Below the pieces are notes generated by a model. The model was not told the DNA's origin, did no database searches, and saw only the letters and a list, made by a program, of their open reading frames with translations. Source: Polynucleobacter meluiroseus (GTDB lineage: Bacteria; Pseudomonadota; Gammaproteobacteria; Burkholderiales; Burkholderiaceae). From it: 56,000 bases of DNA. How positions within the stretch are numbered: the first letter of the stretch is position 1; the number at the start of each line of letters is the position of its first letter. The stretch lies in contig CAMDUR010000010.1 in assembly GCA_945879115.1 (NCBI GenBank), forward strand, positions 1 to 56,000, in the 5' to 3' direction. A program made the position numbers and the translations under genes. Positions 41,874-52,064 of the stretch are shown piece by piece.

Positions 41874-43970
41874 ATGAGCTTTATTAAACCTTTACTAAAA
41901 GAAACTATAGTTCAAATAGCCGTCGATACGCCAGTCAATAGGTTATTTGACTATATCTGGAATCATGAGCATTTAGGCGGCAAGCCTCAGCGAGGACAAA
42001 TAATTTCTGTTGAATTTGGAAAAAAAGAAATTATTGGCGTTGTGATGAGCGAAGTTGAAAAATCAAATTTCGATATCAATAAGATAAAACGTGTCACTGA
42101 TTTAGCTCCCCTCCCGCCTCTATCCGAAGATCTTTTGAGTATGGCTGAATTTGCCTCAACTTATTATCTAAAATCAATTGGTGAAATACTGATCCCATCG
42201 ATACCAAAACACTGGAGACAAAAAGAGAAGTGGGAGCTGTTAAGCAAAGAAAAAAGAGTCAATAAAAAAGCAAAAGCCAAGGCAATAAAAGAAAGCGAAT
42301 ATCAAAAAGAAATAGAGCTTAATGAGGAGCAGACAACAGCTGTAGAGGAGTTAGCCAGGTCTTCCAAAAAGAAAAAATTTAACTGTTATTTGTTGCAGGG
42401 GGTAACAGGAAGTGGAAAAACGCTGACTTATCTAAGGTGGCTATCCAGAGTTTTAGAGGGCGATCAAACACAAGTTTTAATCATGGTTCCCGAGATTAAT
42501 CTAACACCTCAATTAGAGGAGAGCATTAGATTGGCATTCCCAGAGCTAGCTTTAGTTGTTCTGCATAGCGGACTTACAGATAGAACAAGAGCTGATAACT
42601 GGGCCCAAGCAAGTAAAGGCCAAGCAAGAATTATTCTTGGAACAAGAATGGCTGTGATGGCGTCAATTCCAAATTTAAGCGCCATAGTTGTCGATGAAGA
42701 GCATGACCAATCTTATAAGCAACAAGAGGGCGTTAGATATTCTGCGAGAGATTTAGCGGTTTGGAGGGCCAAAAAATTAGAAGTGCCAATTCTTTTAGTA
42801 TCAGCAACCCCTAGCTTGGAAACTTGGTTCAATGCAGAAGAAAAAAAATATAAAAAATTAAGCCTTGAGCAACGGGCCGCAAGAAATGCCGTAAAACCAA
42901 CGGTAGATATAGTTGATTTGAATCTTGATAGAAAAGCCGGCAACAAAAATGCACATGGCTTTAGTCAGCATCTTTTAAGTGGCATCACTAAAAACTTAGC
43001 AAATCGACAGCAAACATTAATTTTCATTAATAGGCGGGGATACTCCCCTGTTCTTAATTGTGAGGCGTGTGCTTGGGTTTCCGACTGTATTAAATGCTCA
43101 GCGCATATGGTTTTGCATCGACCAAATAATGAAAGAGCAACTTTGTGTTGTCATCACTGTGGATTGCTTAAACAAATACCAAAATCCTGTCCTAGTTGTG
43201 GAAATGCAGATTTAATTCCGTCTGGCAAGGGAACTCAAAAGGTGGAGGAGTATCTTACCCAGGAGTTTCCCAATGCAAAAATATTAAGAATTGATGCAGA
43301 TACCACTAGGAAAAAAGGAAGCGCGGAAGAATTATTTGGAGCTGTTCATGACGGCCAGGCAGATATTATTGTTGGAACACAAATGATTACCAAAGGGCAT
43401 GACTATCAATCTGTATCCCTGGTAGGCGTCATCGATGCAGATGCGAGTTTATTTTCACAAGATTATCGAGCCTCAGAAAGATTATTTGCTCAACTCATGC
43501 AAGTAACCGGAAGGGCTGGTAGAAGCGATCAGTCTGGAGCGTCACGAGTGGTTGTTCAAACGAGATATCCAACAGCTGCGCCTTATAAATATTTAAAGCT
43601 AGATGAAGTAAATGGCTTTTTATCAGAGTTGTGCGAGGAAAGAAAAATGGTTGGGTTGCCACCTTTTTCTTATCAAGCACTTCTGCATGCAGAACATAGA
43701 ACTTTAAGTTCTGCAATTGAGATGCTTAAGAATGCTGCAACATTGGCCCAACAATCAAGCAAATGGCCCAGCGGAATATCAATGAGTGATGTTGTTCCGA
43801 AAGCAATGGTTAGATTGGCCGGCCAGGAGCGCGCACAAATACTATTAGAGTGCGCCAACCGGCAAACACTGCTTAAGGCGTTGGAAATTTTTCAGGATGC
43901 AATTACTTCACAAAATACCAAAAGAAAAGGGGTCGGCTGGTATATAGAACGCGACCCCATCATGCTTTAA
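41874..43970 (+). CDS. priA: Replication restart helicase PriA
   Basis: PriA recognises stalled forks and reloads the replisome. The 698-residue protein has the N-terminal 3' DNA-binding domain, Walker A GVTGSGKT (about 175-182), the DEEH box VVDEEHDQSYKQQ, and eight Cys in two zinc-binding groups (CEACAWVSDCIKC and CCHHCGL...CPSCG). The helicase C-terminal half includes GTQMITKGHD and QVTGRAGR. It is convergent with gcvP, ten bases apart. Confidence 0.97.
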   Translation: MSFIKPLLKETIVQIAVDTPVNRLFDYIWNHEHLGGKPQRGQIISVEFGKKEIIGVVMSEVEKSNFDINKIKRVTDLAPLPPLSEDLLSMAEFASTYYLKSIGEILIPSIPKHWRQKEKWELLSKEKRVNKKAKAKAIKESEYQKEIELNEEQTTAVEELARSSKKKKFNCYLLQGVTGSGKTLTYLRWLSRVLEGDQTQVLIMVPEINLTPQLEESIRLAFPELALVVLHSGLTDRTRADNWAQASKGQARIILGTRMAVMASIPNLSAIVVDEEHDQSYKQQEGVRYSARDLAVWRAKKLEVPILLVSATPSLETWFNAEEKKYKKLSLEQRAARNAVKPTVDIVDLNLDRKAGNKNAHGFSQHLLSGITKNLANRQQTLIFINRRGYSPVLNCEACAWVSDCIKCSAHMVLHRPNNERATLCCHHCGLLKQIPKSCPSCGNADLIPSGKGTQKVEEYLTQEFPNAKILRIDADTTRKKGSAEELFGAVHDGQADIIVGTQMITKGHDYQSVSLVGVIDADASLFSQDYRASERLFAQLMQVTGRAGRSDQSGASRVVVQTRYPTAAPYKYLKLDEVNGFLSELCEERKMVGLPPFSYQALLHAEHRTLSSAIEMLKNAATLAQQSSKWPSGISMSDVVPKAMVRLAGQERAQILLECANRQTLLKALEIFQDAITSQNTKRKGVGWYIERDPIML

Positions 43971-43980
43971 AAACTATAGC

Positions 43981-46869
43981 TTAAGCATATTCGGCTATAG
44001 GCACACAAGTACAAAATAAATTCCTATCGCCATACACGTTATCAGCGCGTCCAACTGGCGGCCAGTATTTATTCTTGCGAAGTCTCGCTACTGGATAAGC
44101 TGCCTCCTCTCGCGTATAAGAATGATCCCACGCGTTAGCCAAAACAAGCTGAGCGGTATGAGGAGCATTTTTAAGAGGGTTATCAAGCTTGTCATAAGTG
44201 CCGACAGCAACCTTCTTGATTTCTTCTGCAATAGCTACCATTGCCTCAATAAAACGATCTAACTCAGATTTAGACTCGCTTTCTGTCGGTTCAATCATGA
44301 GTGTTCCAGGAACAGGAAAGCTCATGGTTGGCGCATGAAAGCCAAAATCCATTAATCGTTTGGCAACATCCTCATTGCTAATCCCAGTTTCTTTTTGTAA
44401 AGGCCTTAAGTCAAGAATGCACTCATGAGCAATGAGATCTTGAGCGCCTTTATATAAAACAGGATAGTAAGGCCCTAACTTTCGAGCAACATAATTGGCT
44501 GAGAGGATTGCAACCTCTGTAGCTTTAGTAAGACCTTCAGATCCCATCATAGCTACATACATCCAAGAAATCGGCAAAATAGACGCTGAGCCAAATGGTG
44601 CAGCACTAATACGCAGCCACTCAAGATCATTCCACTTATTGGCTGTACCTGCGGTATAGGAGCAAGGAAGGAAAGGCGCTAAATGAGAGCGAACTGCAAC
44701 AGGACCAACACCTGGACCGCCGCCACCGTGTGGAATGCAGAAGGTTTTATGAAGATTGAGATGGCTAACATCACCACCAAAATGTCCTGGTGCTGCCGTT
44801 CCAACAAGCGCGTTCATGTTGGCACCATCAATATAAACTTGACCGCCATGATGATGAATAATTTCACATAATTCTTGAACGCCCTCTTCAAATACTCCGT
44901 GAGTACTTGGGTAGGTAATCATGATGGCAGCAAGATGACTAGAATACTGCTCAGCTTTTGATTTAAGATCAATGAGATCTACGTTGCCATTTGCATCACA
45001 ATTAACAACCACAACTTGAAGTCCGGCCATTTGAGCTGAGGCCGGATTGGTACCATGTGCAGATGAAGGTATTAAGCAAATGTTTCTATGACTTTCACCA
45101 CGAGACTCATGATAGGCGCGAATAACTAATAGACCAGCATACTCACCTTGGGAGCCGGCATTAGGCTGCAGTGAGACAGCAGAATAGCCAGTGGCAGCGC
45201 ACATCATTCGCTCTGTATCCTCGATGAGCTTGGCATAACCCGCCCATTGCTCCTCAGGAGCGAATGGATGAATTTGAGAAAAACTAGGCCAGGTTACTGG
45301 CATCATTTCGCTCGTTGCATTTAATTTCATAGTGCATGATCCCAATGGAATCATCGTGCGATCAAGCGCTAAGTCTTTATCAGATAAGCTGCGAAGATAT
45401 CGAAGCATTTCATGTTCAGAGTGATATCGATTAAAGGTTGGATGAGTTAAGTAAGCTGATTGTCTAATTAAAGTACCTGGAATTGCATGTGTTGCCTCTT
45501 TATCTAAAGCATCAATATCAAGAGGGCCTTGACCACCAAAAATCGACCAAATCAAATTTAAATCTTGGCGATCAGTTGTTTCATCAAGAGAAATGCCGAC
45601 ATGATGATCATCCACTAACCTAAAATTACAGTTCTGATTCTGTGCTTGCTGATGAATCTTTTGGGCATCAGCTACTCTTACCGTAATCGTGTCAAACCAG
45701 TGCTTATTAACAATAGTTAAACCTAATTTCTTTAAAGCTAATACTAAGATACTGGTTTGACGATGTGTTTTAAGGGCGATTTTTTTCAAACCTTCAGGAC
45801 CATGATAGACAGCATACATACTGGCCATAACGGCTAATAAGACCTGTGCCGTACAAATATTAGAGGTCGCTTTTTCGCGACGAATATGTTGCTCTCGAGT
45901 TTGTAATGCGAGGCGATAGGCTGGTTGCCCCTGCGCGTCAATTGTGACGCCAACTAAACGCCCAGGCATACTCCTTTTGTAGGCATCTTTTGTTGCAAGG
46001 TAACCTGCTGAAGGACCTCCGAAACCAACGGGCACCCCAAAGCGTTGAGCAGTTCCAACAGCCACATCTGCGCCCCATTCACCCGGGGGTGTTAAAAGTG
46101 TCAGAGCCAACAAATCAGCAGCAACTATTAGTAAGCCACCTTTTGCATGAACTGATTCAGCAATCGCCGTATAAACAGACTGCTCTTCAACTTCACCGTC
46201 TACGCCAGGATATTGAAGAAGCACTCCAAAGGCATCTGCCTTTGCAGCGTCTGCAATTGAGCCAATTTGAATTTCGATATTAAGGGGCTTGGCGCGCGTC
46301 TTAATAACGGCAATTGTTTGTGGCAAGATATTTTCAGCCACAAAGAATGTATTAGATTTTGACTCGCAAGTGCGTAATGCAAGGGTCATTGCCTCTGCAG
46401 CTGCAGTGCCCTCGTCTAACATAGAGGCATTGCCAATATCCATGCCTGTCAAGTCAATCAACATTTGTTGAAAGTTAACAATGGCCTCTAAGCGACCCTG
46501 AGAAATTTCTGGTTGATAAGGTGTGTAGGCCGTGTACCAAGCTGGATTTTCTAAAACATTTCGTTGGATAACTCCAGGGGTGATGTTATTAAAGTATCCC
46601 TGACCAATAAAGGTTTTGAAAACTTTATTTTTACTAGCAATACTTGCTAGTAAAGCCAATGCCTCATTTTCACCTTTAGCTAATGAATAATCGCCAAGAG
46701 GGAGCGCTTCATTGTTTCTAATATTTTTAGGAACGACAGCGTCAATTAAGTTAACGCGTTGCTTAAAGCCAAGATACTGAAGCATAGATATTTCATCAGC
46801 ATCAGAAGGCCCAATATGACGCGCTAAAAATGCATCATGGTTTTCAAGGGAGGTCAGAGAGCTTTTCAT
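43981..46869 (-). CDS. gcvP: Glycine dehydrogenase (decarboxylating), P protein
   Basis: The P protein decarboxylates glycine with pyridoxal phosphate and passes the aminomethyl group to GcvH. At 962 residues it is the single-chain form, with a duplicated aspartate-aminotransferase fold. The PLP lysine lies in [16 protein letters not shown] near residue 709. It is the last gene of the gcvTHP operon, four bases after gcvH. Confidence 0.97.
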   Translation of the reverse strand: MKSSLTSLENHDAFLARHIGPSDADEISMLQYLGFKQRVNLIDAVVPKNIRNNEALPLGDYSLAKGENEALALLASIASKNKVFKTFIGQGYFNNITPGVIQRNVLENPAWYTAYTPYQPEISQGRLEAIVNFQQMLIDLTGMDIGNASMLDEGTAAAEAMTLALRTCESKSNTFFVAENILPQTIAVIKTRAKPLNIEIQIGSIADAAKADAFGVLLQYPGVDGEVEEQSVYTAIAESVHAKGGLLIVAADLLALTLLTPPGEWGADVAVGTAQRFGVPVGFGGPSAGYLATKDAYKRSMPGRLVGVTIDAQGQPAYRLALQTREQHIRREKATSNICTAQVLLAVMASMYAVYHGPEGLKKIALKTHRQTSILVLALKKLGLTIVNKHWFDTITVRVADAQKIHQQAQNQNCNFRLVDDHHVGISLDETTDRQDLNLIWSIFGGQGPLDIDALDKEATHAIPGTLIRQSAYLTHPTFNRYHSEHEMLRYLRSLSDKDLALDRTMIPLGSCTMKLNATSEMMPVTWPSFSQIHPFAPEEQWAGYAKLIEDTERMMCAATGYSAVSLQPNAGSQGEYAGLLVIRAYHESRGESHRNICLIPSSAHGTNPASAQMAGLQVVVVNCDANGNVDLIDLKSKAEQYSSHLAAIMITYPSTHGVFEEGVQELCEIIHHHGGQVYIDGANMNALVGTAAPGHFGGDVSHLNLHKTFCIPHGGGGPGVGPVAVRSHLAPFLPCSYTAGTANKWNDLEWLRISAAPFGSASILPISWMYVAMMGSEGLTKATEVAILSANYVARKLGPYYPVLYKGAQDLIAHECILDLRPLQKETGISNEDVAKRLMDFGFHAPTMSFPVPGTLMIEPTESESKSELDRFIEAMVAIAEEIKKVAVGTYDKLDNPLKNAPHTAQLVLANAWDHSYTREEAAYPVARLRKNKYWPPVGRADNVYGDRNLFCTCVPIAEYA

Positions 46870-46872
46870 AGT

Positions 46873-47253
46873 TTAAGCACCAATTGTTTTAGCGTAAGCA
46901 TCTGCAGTTAGCAAGGTATCCAACTTAGAAATATCTGAAGGTTTGATTTTAAATAGCCAAGCACCATAGGCATCAGAGTTAACCGTTTCTGGCGCGCCAG
47001 TTGCAGCATCATTGTTTGCAATAACCTCACCACTTAGTGGAGCGTAAATATCACTCGCCGCTTTTACAGACTCAACAACTGCACAAGCATCGCCAGCATT
47101 GAGATTTTTTCCAACTTCTGGCAACTCTAAAAAAACGATATCGCCAAGCGCTTCTTGAGCGTGATCTGTAATACCAACGGTAACTGTGCCATCGGCTTCT
47201 TTGCGTATCCATTCATGTGATTCTGTGTAACGTAGGTCTTGAGGCATGTTCAT
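46873..47253 (-). CDS. gcvH: Glycine cleavage system H protein
   Basis: GcvH carries the lipoyl arm that shuttles intermediates between P, T and L proteins. The start at 47253 ([15 protein letters not shown]) is supported by a GGAG site six bases upstream and gives 126 residues. The lipoylated lysine is K64 in [10 protein letters not shown] longer reading from 47289 is unlikely. Confidence 0.96.
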   Translation of the reverse strand: MNMPQDLRYTESHEWIRKEADGTVTVGITDHAQEALGDIVFLELPEVGKNLNAGDACAVVESVKAASDIYAPLSGEVIANNDAATGAPETVNSDAYGAWLFKIKPSDISKLDTLLTADAYAKTIGA

Positions 47254-47269
47254 AAGTTTCTCCAAAAAA

Positions 47270-48397
47270 TTAAACCAAGGCTTTGCCATGGCGTACGAAA
47301 GGGGGCTTTACTACAAGAGCATTTAATTCTTTATCACGAATAATAACTTTGACAAAGTCACCAACTTTTGTCGGCAGCGGCAACATGGCAAGCGCAATTG
47401 ATTTTTGTAGCGAAGGGCTAAATGTGCCGCTAGTAATCTCACCATCACCATCAGAAGTTTTCACAATTTGATGGGCTCTCAATACGCCTTTATCTTGGAG
47501 AACTAAGCCAAGAAAAACAAACCGCTGCTGTTTTTGAGATAAGGCTTTGCGACCATTGAATTCGCGATTACTTGTACGATCTATCGTCCAACCAAGACCA
47601 ACATCTAACGGATTACTTTGATCAGTCATGTCTTGACCATAGAGATTCATGCCAGCCTCAAGGCGAAGCGTATCTCTGGCGCCCAAACCAGCTGGCTGAG
47701 CTCCGGCTTTAACTAATATTGACCAAATGTTTGCTGTCTGGTCAATTGGCATCAGTAGTTCCGCCCCATCTTCTCCGGTGTAGCCTGTTCGTGCAATCAT
47801 GACCTCGCCATAAGGAGTGTCTACACAGCGTCCATGGAAGGTCATTAATTCTTTTGCCGCTAATGCCAGGGCAGGAATTGCTGTTGCGATGAGTTGAAGA
47901 GCTTTTGGGCCTTGAACTGCAATCATGCCTTGAGGGCTTTGGCAATTTAGAAGATCGGGTCTTCTTGGGATAATTTTCAGTTGCGAAAACCCATTTGCTT
48001 CATGATTGAGCCACTCTAAATCTGTGTGAGCCGTTGCAGCATTAATAACAAGTCTGTAATTTGGATCTAATCGGTAAACAATTAAATCATCAATGACACC
48101 AGCATTATTGTTGAGTAAACAACTATAAAGAGCTTGACCATTATTTTTTAACTTGGCTACATCATTTGCCAAAACCTTTTCTAAAAAAGCTTTTGCATCT
48201 GTTCCGATAATATCAACTGCAGCCATATGACTAACGTCAAAAATACCGCAGAGTGCTCGGGTGGCAAGATGCTCTTCAATCTGAGAGCCATAATTAACCG
48301 GCATTTCCCAGCCACCAAAATCAACTAGCTTTGCGCCGGCCGATTGGTGTGTTTTAAATAGTATCGTGCGCTTTAATTGATGCGGGGCGACAGACAT
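47270..48397 (-). CDS. gcvT: Aminomethyltransferase, glycine cleavage T protein
   Basis: GcvT moves the methylene group to tetrahydrofolate and releases ammonia. The 375-residue protein has the family features [13 protein letters not shown] near the start, GIFDVSHM, and the folate-site region [13 protein letters not shown]. It is first in the operon, with a GAGGAG site just after the glycine riboswitch. Confidence 0.97.
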   Translation of the reverse strand: MSVAPHQLKRTILFKTHQSAGAKLVDFGGWEMPVNYGSQIEEHLATRALCGIFDVSHMAAVDIIGTDAKAFLEKVLANDVAKLKNNGQALYSCLLNNNAGVIDDLIVYRLDPNYRLVINAATAHTDLEWLNHEANGFSQLKIIPRRPDLLNCQSPQGMIAVQGPKALQLIATAIPALALAAKELMTFHGRCVDTPYGEVMIARTGYTGEDGAELLMPIDQTANIWSILVKAGAQPAGLGARDTLRLEAGMNLYGQDMTDQSNPLDVGLGWTIDRTSNREFNGRKALSQKQQRFVFLGLVLQDKGVLRAHQIVKTSDGDGEITSGTFSPSLQKSIALAMLPLPTKVGDFVKVIIRDKELNALVVKPPFVRHGKALV

Positions 48398-48421
48398 CCA
48401 AACTCCTCAAAGGAATTGATG

Positions 48422-48592
48422 CCCCCCTGTCCTGTTACCTGAGAGATTGAAGAACACAAACCTTTTGCATTCTTTTAGCCCCTTCGGTGTGCAATTTAAT
48501 GCCGCTCTCCAGAGTGTAAGTATCGACGGTCCATTTGCCTGAGCGTTCATGGGCATTGCGCCTTCGGCGTTGGTTAAACCAAACTCTCCCAT
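48422..48592 (-). promoter_or_regulatory. Tandem glycine riboswitch
   Basis: Read on the minus strand, two glycine aptamers lie in series. The first runs from GGGAGAG through CGCCGAAGG to GCTCAGGCAAA and CTCTGGAGAG. The second runs through CACCGAAGGGGC to TCTCAGG and GGACAGG. These are the conserved blocks of the gcvT element. It ends about 25 bases before the gcvT start. No terminator hairpin follows, so control may act on translation or RNA access. Glycine is expected to switch gcvTHP on. Confidence 0.95.
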
Positions 48593-48601
48593 CGATGAAC
48601 A

Positions 48602-48630
48602 ATTGTACCTAAGAGGGAGGGGAATTCCAA
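48602..48630 (-). promoter_or_regulatory. Sigma-70 promoter of the gcv operon
   Basis: On the minus strand TTGGAA (48625-48630) and TACAAT (48602-48607) are spaced by exactly 17 bases. The predicted start is only a few bases before the first aptamer, which is where a riboswitch leader should begin. Confidence 0.75.
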
Positions 48631-48640
48631 AATCTAATTG

Positions 48641-48657
48641 TGCACAAAAATGGTGCA
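48641..48657. promoter_or_regulatory. NtrC-type binding site between gcvT and amt
   Basis: TGCACA-AAAAT-GGTGCA is a 17-bp near-perfect dyad with a single mismatch from the NtrC operator form TGCACC-N5-GGTGCA. It is 74 bases before the amt ATG and just upstream of the gcv promoter -35. I could not find a GG-N10-GC sigma-54 promoter next to it. Confidence 0.55.
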
Positions 48658-48730
48658 AATCAACTCCGGACTTGTATAGCAACCGTAGATAATTTGCTAT
48701 CTTTGCCAAACCCTTTTAAGGAAATGCTTT

Positions 48731-49933
48731 ATGGACAATTTTAAATCAGGCGTCGACACCCTATTCATCATGGCAGGAGCAATTATGGTGCTTGCTATGC
48801 ATGCCGGCTTTGCTTTTTTAGAGCTTGGAACAGTAAGGAAAAAAAATCAAGTTAATGCGTTGGTGAAAATTTTGTTGGATTTTGCCGTCTCTACAGTGGC
48901 TTATTTCTTTATTGGCTACAGCATTGCTTATGGCGTTAACTTTTTTGCCAGCGCAGAGGTTTTGGCTCAGAAAAGTGGTTATGAGTTAGTTAAGTTTTTC
49001 TTTTTATTAACCTTTGCTGCCGCCATTCCAGCCATTATTTCAGGCGGAATTGCGGAGCGAGCGAAATTTAATCCCCAGCTGATTGCAACATTCATCTTAG
49101 TGGGCTTTATTTATCCTTTTTTTGAGGGGATGGTTTGGAATCAGCAGCTGGGTTTTCAAGCTTGGGTTAAAGACTTAACTGGGTTTGAGTTCCATGATTT
49201 TGCTGGGTCTGTTGTCGTTCATGCAGTGGGTGGATGGCTTGCCTTGCCTGCAATTATCTTATTGGGTGCAAGACACGGCCGCTATACAAAAGATGGCCGC
49301 ATTTCTGCCCACCCGCCATCTAATATCCCATTTTTAGCCTTGGGGGCATGGATTTTAGCGGTTGGTTGGTTTGGTTTTAATGTCATGAGTGCTCAAACCG
49401 TTGATAAATTAAGCGGCTTAGTAGCCATGAACTCCTTGATGGCCATGGTTGGGGGCACTATTGTTGCCTGGGCTATGGGTAAGAATGATCCTGGCTTTAG
49501 CTATAACGGCCCCTTAGCTGGGTTGGTGGCAGTGTGTGCGGGGTCTGATTTAATGCATCCCATGGGAGCTCTAGTTGTGGGTGGTCTAGCGGGCGCCCTT
49601 TTTGTTGTCATGTTCACACTTGTTCAAAATCGCTGGAAGATTGATGACGTATTGGGTGTTTGGCCATTACATGGACTTTGTGGGGCCTTAGGTGGTATTT
49701 GCGCAGGTATTTTTGGCCAGCAATCACTAGGCGGGTTGGGTGGCGTCAGCTTAGTCGCTCAATTGATAGGTACCTTTGCTGGGGTTTTAATTGCCTTGAT
49801 TGCGGGCGTTATTGTTTATGGGCTTTTGAAGTTGCTAATGGGCTTACGCTTGAGCCCTGAAGAGGAGTTTGATGGGGCTGATTTAACAATTCATAAAATT
49901 ACCTCAACGCCTGATCGCGAATCGAGCTGGTAA
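48731..49933 (+). CDS. amt: Ammonium transporter
   Basis: This Amt/MEP/Rh channel moves ammonium across the inner membrane. The 400-residue protein has about 11 helices and the conserved segments GFAFLELGTVRKKN, ISGGIAERAKF and FAGSVVVHAVGGW (pore His), with a second pore His in LHGLCGALGGI. No N-terminal signal peptide is seen. Unlike many bacteria, no glnK PII gene lies beside it. The NtrC-like site upstream suggests nitrogen control. Confidence 0.95.
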   Translation: MDNFKSGVDTLFIMAGAIMVLAMHAGFAFLELGTVRKKNQVNALVKILLDFAVSTVAYFFIGYSIAYGVNFFASAEVLAQKSGYELVKFFFLLTFAAAIPAIISGGIAERAKFNPQLIATFILVGFIYPFFEGMVWNQQLGFQAWVKDLTGFEFHDFAGSVVVHAVGGWLALPAIILLGARHGRYTKDGRISAHPPSNIPFLALGAWILAVGWFGFNVMSAQTVDKLSGLVAMNSLMAMVGGTIVAWAMGKNDPGFSYNGPLAGLVAVCAGSDLMHPMGALVVGGLAGALFVVMFTLVQNRWKIDDVLGVWPLHGLCGALGGICAGIFGQQSLGGLGGVSLVAQLIGTFAGVLIALIAGVIVYGLLKLLMGLRLSPEEEFDGADLTIHKITSTPDRESSW

Positions 49934-49962
49934 TTTATTAAATACTTAGGATAATCAGGGCT

Positions 49963-50610
49963 ATGACATTAAAAGTGATCCTAGTCCCAGTTACCCCTTT
50001 TGAGCAAAACTGCTCAATCTTAATCTGTGAAAAAACTAATCAAGCCGCCATTGTTGACCCTGGCGGTGATGTACCAAAAATTCTAAAAGCCTTGGAAGAG
50101 TCTGGCGCTCGGGCTGAAAAAATACTACTGACCCACGGGCATCTTGATCACTGTGGCGGCGCAGTTACCCTTGCTAAACAGTTAGGCGTCGACATTATTG
50201 GGCCGCATGAGGATGAAACGTTTTGGATAGATCAACTTCCCCTTCAAAGTCAGCGCTTTGGTTTTGGTGCTGCCGAGGCATTTACCCCTAAGCAATGGCT
50301 GGTGGATGGTGACTTTGTTAGCGTTGGGGCAACCCAAATGCTTGTAAGGCATTGTCCTGGGCACACCCCTGGACATGTCATTTTCTATAGCCTAGATGAT
50401 AAATTGGCTGTTGTTGGCGATGTTTTATTTTCCGGGTCTATTGGAAGAACAGATTTTCCAAGAGGTAACCACGCCGATTTAATAAGTTCAATTAGAGAAA
50501 AACTTTTCCCGCTTGGAGATGAAGTTACATTTATCCCAGGACATGGTCCAAACTCAACATTTGGGCAAGAAAGATTAACTAATCCGTATGTTGGAGATGG
50601 TGCGAATTAA
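49963..50610 (+). CDS. Metallo-beta-lactamase fold hydrolase (glyoxalase II-like)
   Basis: This 215-residue protein has the metal motif THGHLDHCGG (about 55-64), a further His in CPGHTPGHV, an Asp in VVGDVLF and the final His in FIPGHGP. This is the short single-domain form of the GloB/YcbL group, which hydrolyses thioesters such as S-lactoylglutathione. The substrate-binding helical domain of true GloB is missing, so the substrate is uncertain. It follows amt by 29 bases and may share its transcript. Confidence 0.9.
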   Translation: MTLKVILVPVTPFEQNCSILICEKTNQAAIVDPGGDVPKILKALEESGARAEKILLTHGHLDHCGGAVTLAKQLGVDIIGPHEDETFWIDQLPLQSQRFGFGAAEAFTPKQWLVDGDFVSVGATQMLVRHCPGHTPGHVIFYSLDDKLAVVGDVLFSGSIGRTDFPRGNHADLISSIREKLFPLGDEVTFIPGHGPNSTFGQERLTNPYVGDGAN

Positions 50611-50789
50611 GCTTTAGCTGAGCCAGTACGGTGAGTTCTGTTGTATAAACAGCTGGCACAAATCCATCGTTGTTTACGATTGCTTGTTGGAATCCAAGTG
50701 CCACCTTCAAGGGGCTTCTCTCTGCTACACGAAGAGCAGAACTTCATAACTCTTGTATTGCTTTCCAGGGTGGTTGGCGGCGCTGTCAT
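50607..50789 (-). CDS. Small Cys4 (zinc-ribbon-like) protein
   Basis: A 60-residue reading frame has two CxxC pairs (KFCSSCS and WICASC) separated by about 25 residues, as in zinc ribbons. An ATG at 50747, preceded by AAGAG, gives a 46-residue form starting MKFCSSC that may be the real product. Its stop overlaps the convergent hydrolase stop. I do not recognise a named family. The Cys spacing and clean basic C-terminus make it more likely a gene than chance. Confidence 0.55.
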   Translation of the reverse strand: MTAPPTTLESNTRVMKFCSSCSREKPLEGGTWIPTSNRKQRWICASCLYNRTHRTGSAKA

Positions 50790-50835
50790 AAGAACATCTT
50801 TATAAGAATTAGCCTACTATTTTAACTTCTTTTTG

Positions 50836-50859
50836 AAAAACGCCCTTTCGGGCGCTTTT
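50836..50859 (-). terminator. Terminator after fatty acid desaturase
   Basis: On the minus strand GCGCCC-GAAA-GGGCG forms a short GC-rich hairpin followed by a run of five T, eight bases beyond the desaturase stop codon. Confidence 0.82.
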
Positions 50860-50866
50860 GAATGGA

Positions 50867-51967
50867 TTAACTGAGAACGATTTTCACAGAATCGGCAGTT
50901 TTATTACCCTTGAAATCTAACCAGCACTTTCTTTGGGTGTCATAAAGCTTGCACAATTTTGCAGTATCGAAATAGTAGGCCCAAGAAAACTTTTGAATGA
51001 TGATTCTTCCTGGAAGCATTTCTTCAAGCTTGGCTTGAGCTTGCTTGAGTTTGTAAAGTGGAACACCCATGTCAACGTGGTGCGCCGTATGCTCCATGAT
51101 GTGGTGCATTGCTGCGCCCCACTTAAATGGAAATACTAAATGAACTGTTGTTGAGACGAAGGGTTGGGCTCTTAGCCACTCTGATTTATCAGAATACCAA
51201 GACACACTTGGATGTGTGTGATGCACATAAACAACGAAACCAATCATGCCATTCCAAAAAATGAATGGAATTACAAAACCCATTAAAACCGTCAATAAAA
51301 TAGATTGGTTAGTAGCCATTGCACCAAAAGTTAAGGCTGCGATCCATAGTGCCGCAAAGCTTGATACCAATACGTTATCCCATAGAAAGGCAGGACGAGT
51401 AGCGGGCATAGCTTTTTTACTTGGGAAGAACATCTTGTTCCACCAAATTTCTACAATGTAATAAACAAAGGGGCCAAAGCCGCTTCTGTAAATACGCTCC
51501 AGCACTTTTCTGCCCGTTGAAAGGCTTTGGTACTCTTCTAATGTAAGCGGGGCCCAGACAAAGTCAAAGCCTTTTAAGTTGGTTTGACCGTGATGAACAA
51601 CGTTATGGCCAACTTCCCACAAACTGTAGGGTGTAAGAGATGGTAGAAATGCTAAGCGCCCTAAAATCTTGTTCAATGAACGGTAGGGTGTAAAGCTCTG
51701 GTGACACGCATCATGACCAAGAATAAAAATTCTGCCGATCATAAATCCAGAAAAAATCGCTAGTAATAACTTAACCCAAATAGATTCAAAGTAAACAGTT
51801 CCAATAAGGCCAGCGGTCAAGATGACTGTGTCTAATATTTGAAGAATAATCGCCTTGACAACAACTCTTTCCGTCAGCGGAGTTAACCAAGAACGGATCA
51901 CCTTGCGGTGAGGGATAGGTTCGCCTGCTGGAATGGGTTGGTTCATATCGATTTCATTTGACGACAT
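50867..51967 (-). CDS. Membrane fatty acid desaturase
   Basis: This 366-residue integral membrane enzyme introduces a double bond into acyl chains using O2 and a di-iron centre. The three histidine boxes are HDACHQS (about 85), HNVVHHG (about 119) and HTAHH (about 290). Four hydrophobic helices lie between them. It should adjust membrane fluidity. A tRNA gene and an FNR-like dyad lie upstream on the same strand. Regiospecificity cannot be told. Confidence 0.93.
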   Translation of the reverse strand: MSSNEIDMNQPIPAGEPIPHRKVIRSWLTPLTERVVVKAIILQILDTVILTAGLIGTVYFESIWVKLLLAIFSGFMIGRIFILGHDACHQSFTPYRSLNKILGRLAFLPSLTPYSLWEVGHNVVHHGQTNLKGFDFVWAPLTLEEYQSLSTGRKVLERIYRSGFGPFVYYIVEIWWNKMFFPSKKAMPATRPAFLWDNVLVSSFAALWIAALTFGAMATNQSILLTVLMGFVIPFIFWNGMIGFVVYVHHTHPSVSWYSDKSEWLRAQPFVSTTVHLVFPFKWGAAMHHIMEHTAHHVDMGVPLYKLKQAQAKLEEMLPGRIIIQKFSWAYYFDTAKLCKLYDTQRKCWLDFKGNKTADSVKIVLS

Positions 51968-52050
51968 AGTGACCTTTTAAATAGGGCAAATTAACAAGAT
52001 TCGATATTTTAAAGGGTTTTAAAAAAAAAGGTTTGGCAAGCGTTTAACGG

Positions 52051-52064
52051 TTGATCTAGATCAT
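52051..52064. promoter_or_regulatory. FNR/Anr-like dyad upstream of the desaturase
   Basis: TTGAT-CTAG-ATCAT matches the FNR/Anr consensus TTGAT-N4-ATCAA at nine of ten positions. It abuts the 3' end of tRNA-Arg and lies 84 bases before the desaturase ATG. On the minus strand a TAAAAT at 52006-52011 could be a -10 box. This is a motif match only. Confidence 0.4.

Noticed and set aside
48668..48695. Sigma-54 promoter for amt
   Set aside because: The best GG...GC pair (at 48668) is separated by nine, not ten, bases and lacks the TGGCAC/TTGC context.
48407..48709. 100-codon open frame on the minus strand before gcvT
   Set aside because: It covers the tandem glycine riboswitch and its promoter; the reading is incidental and has no family resemblance.
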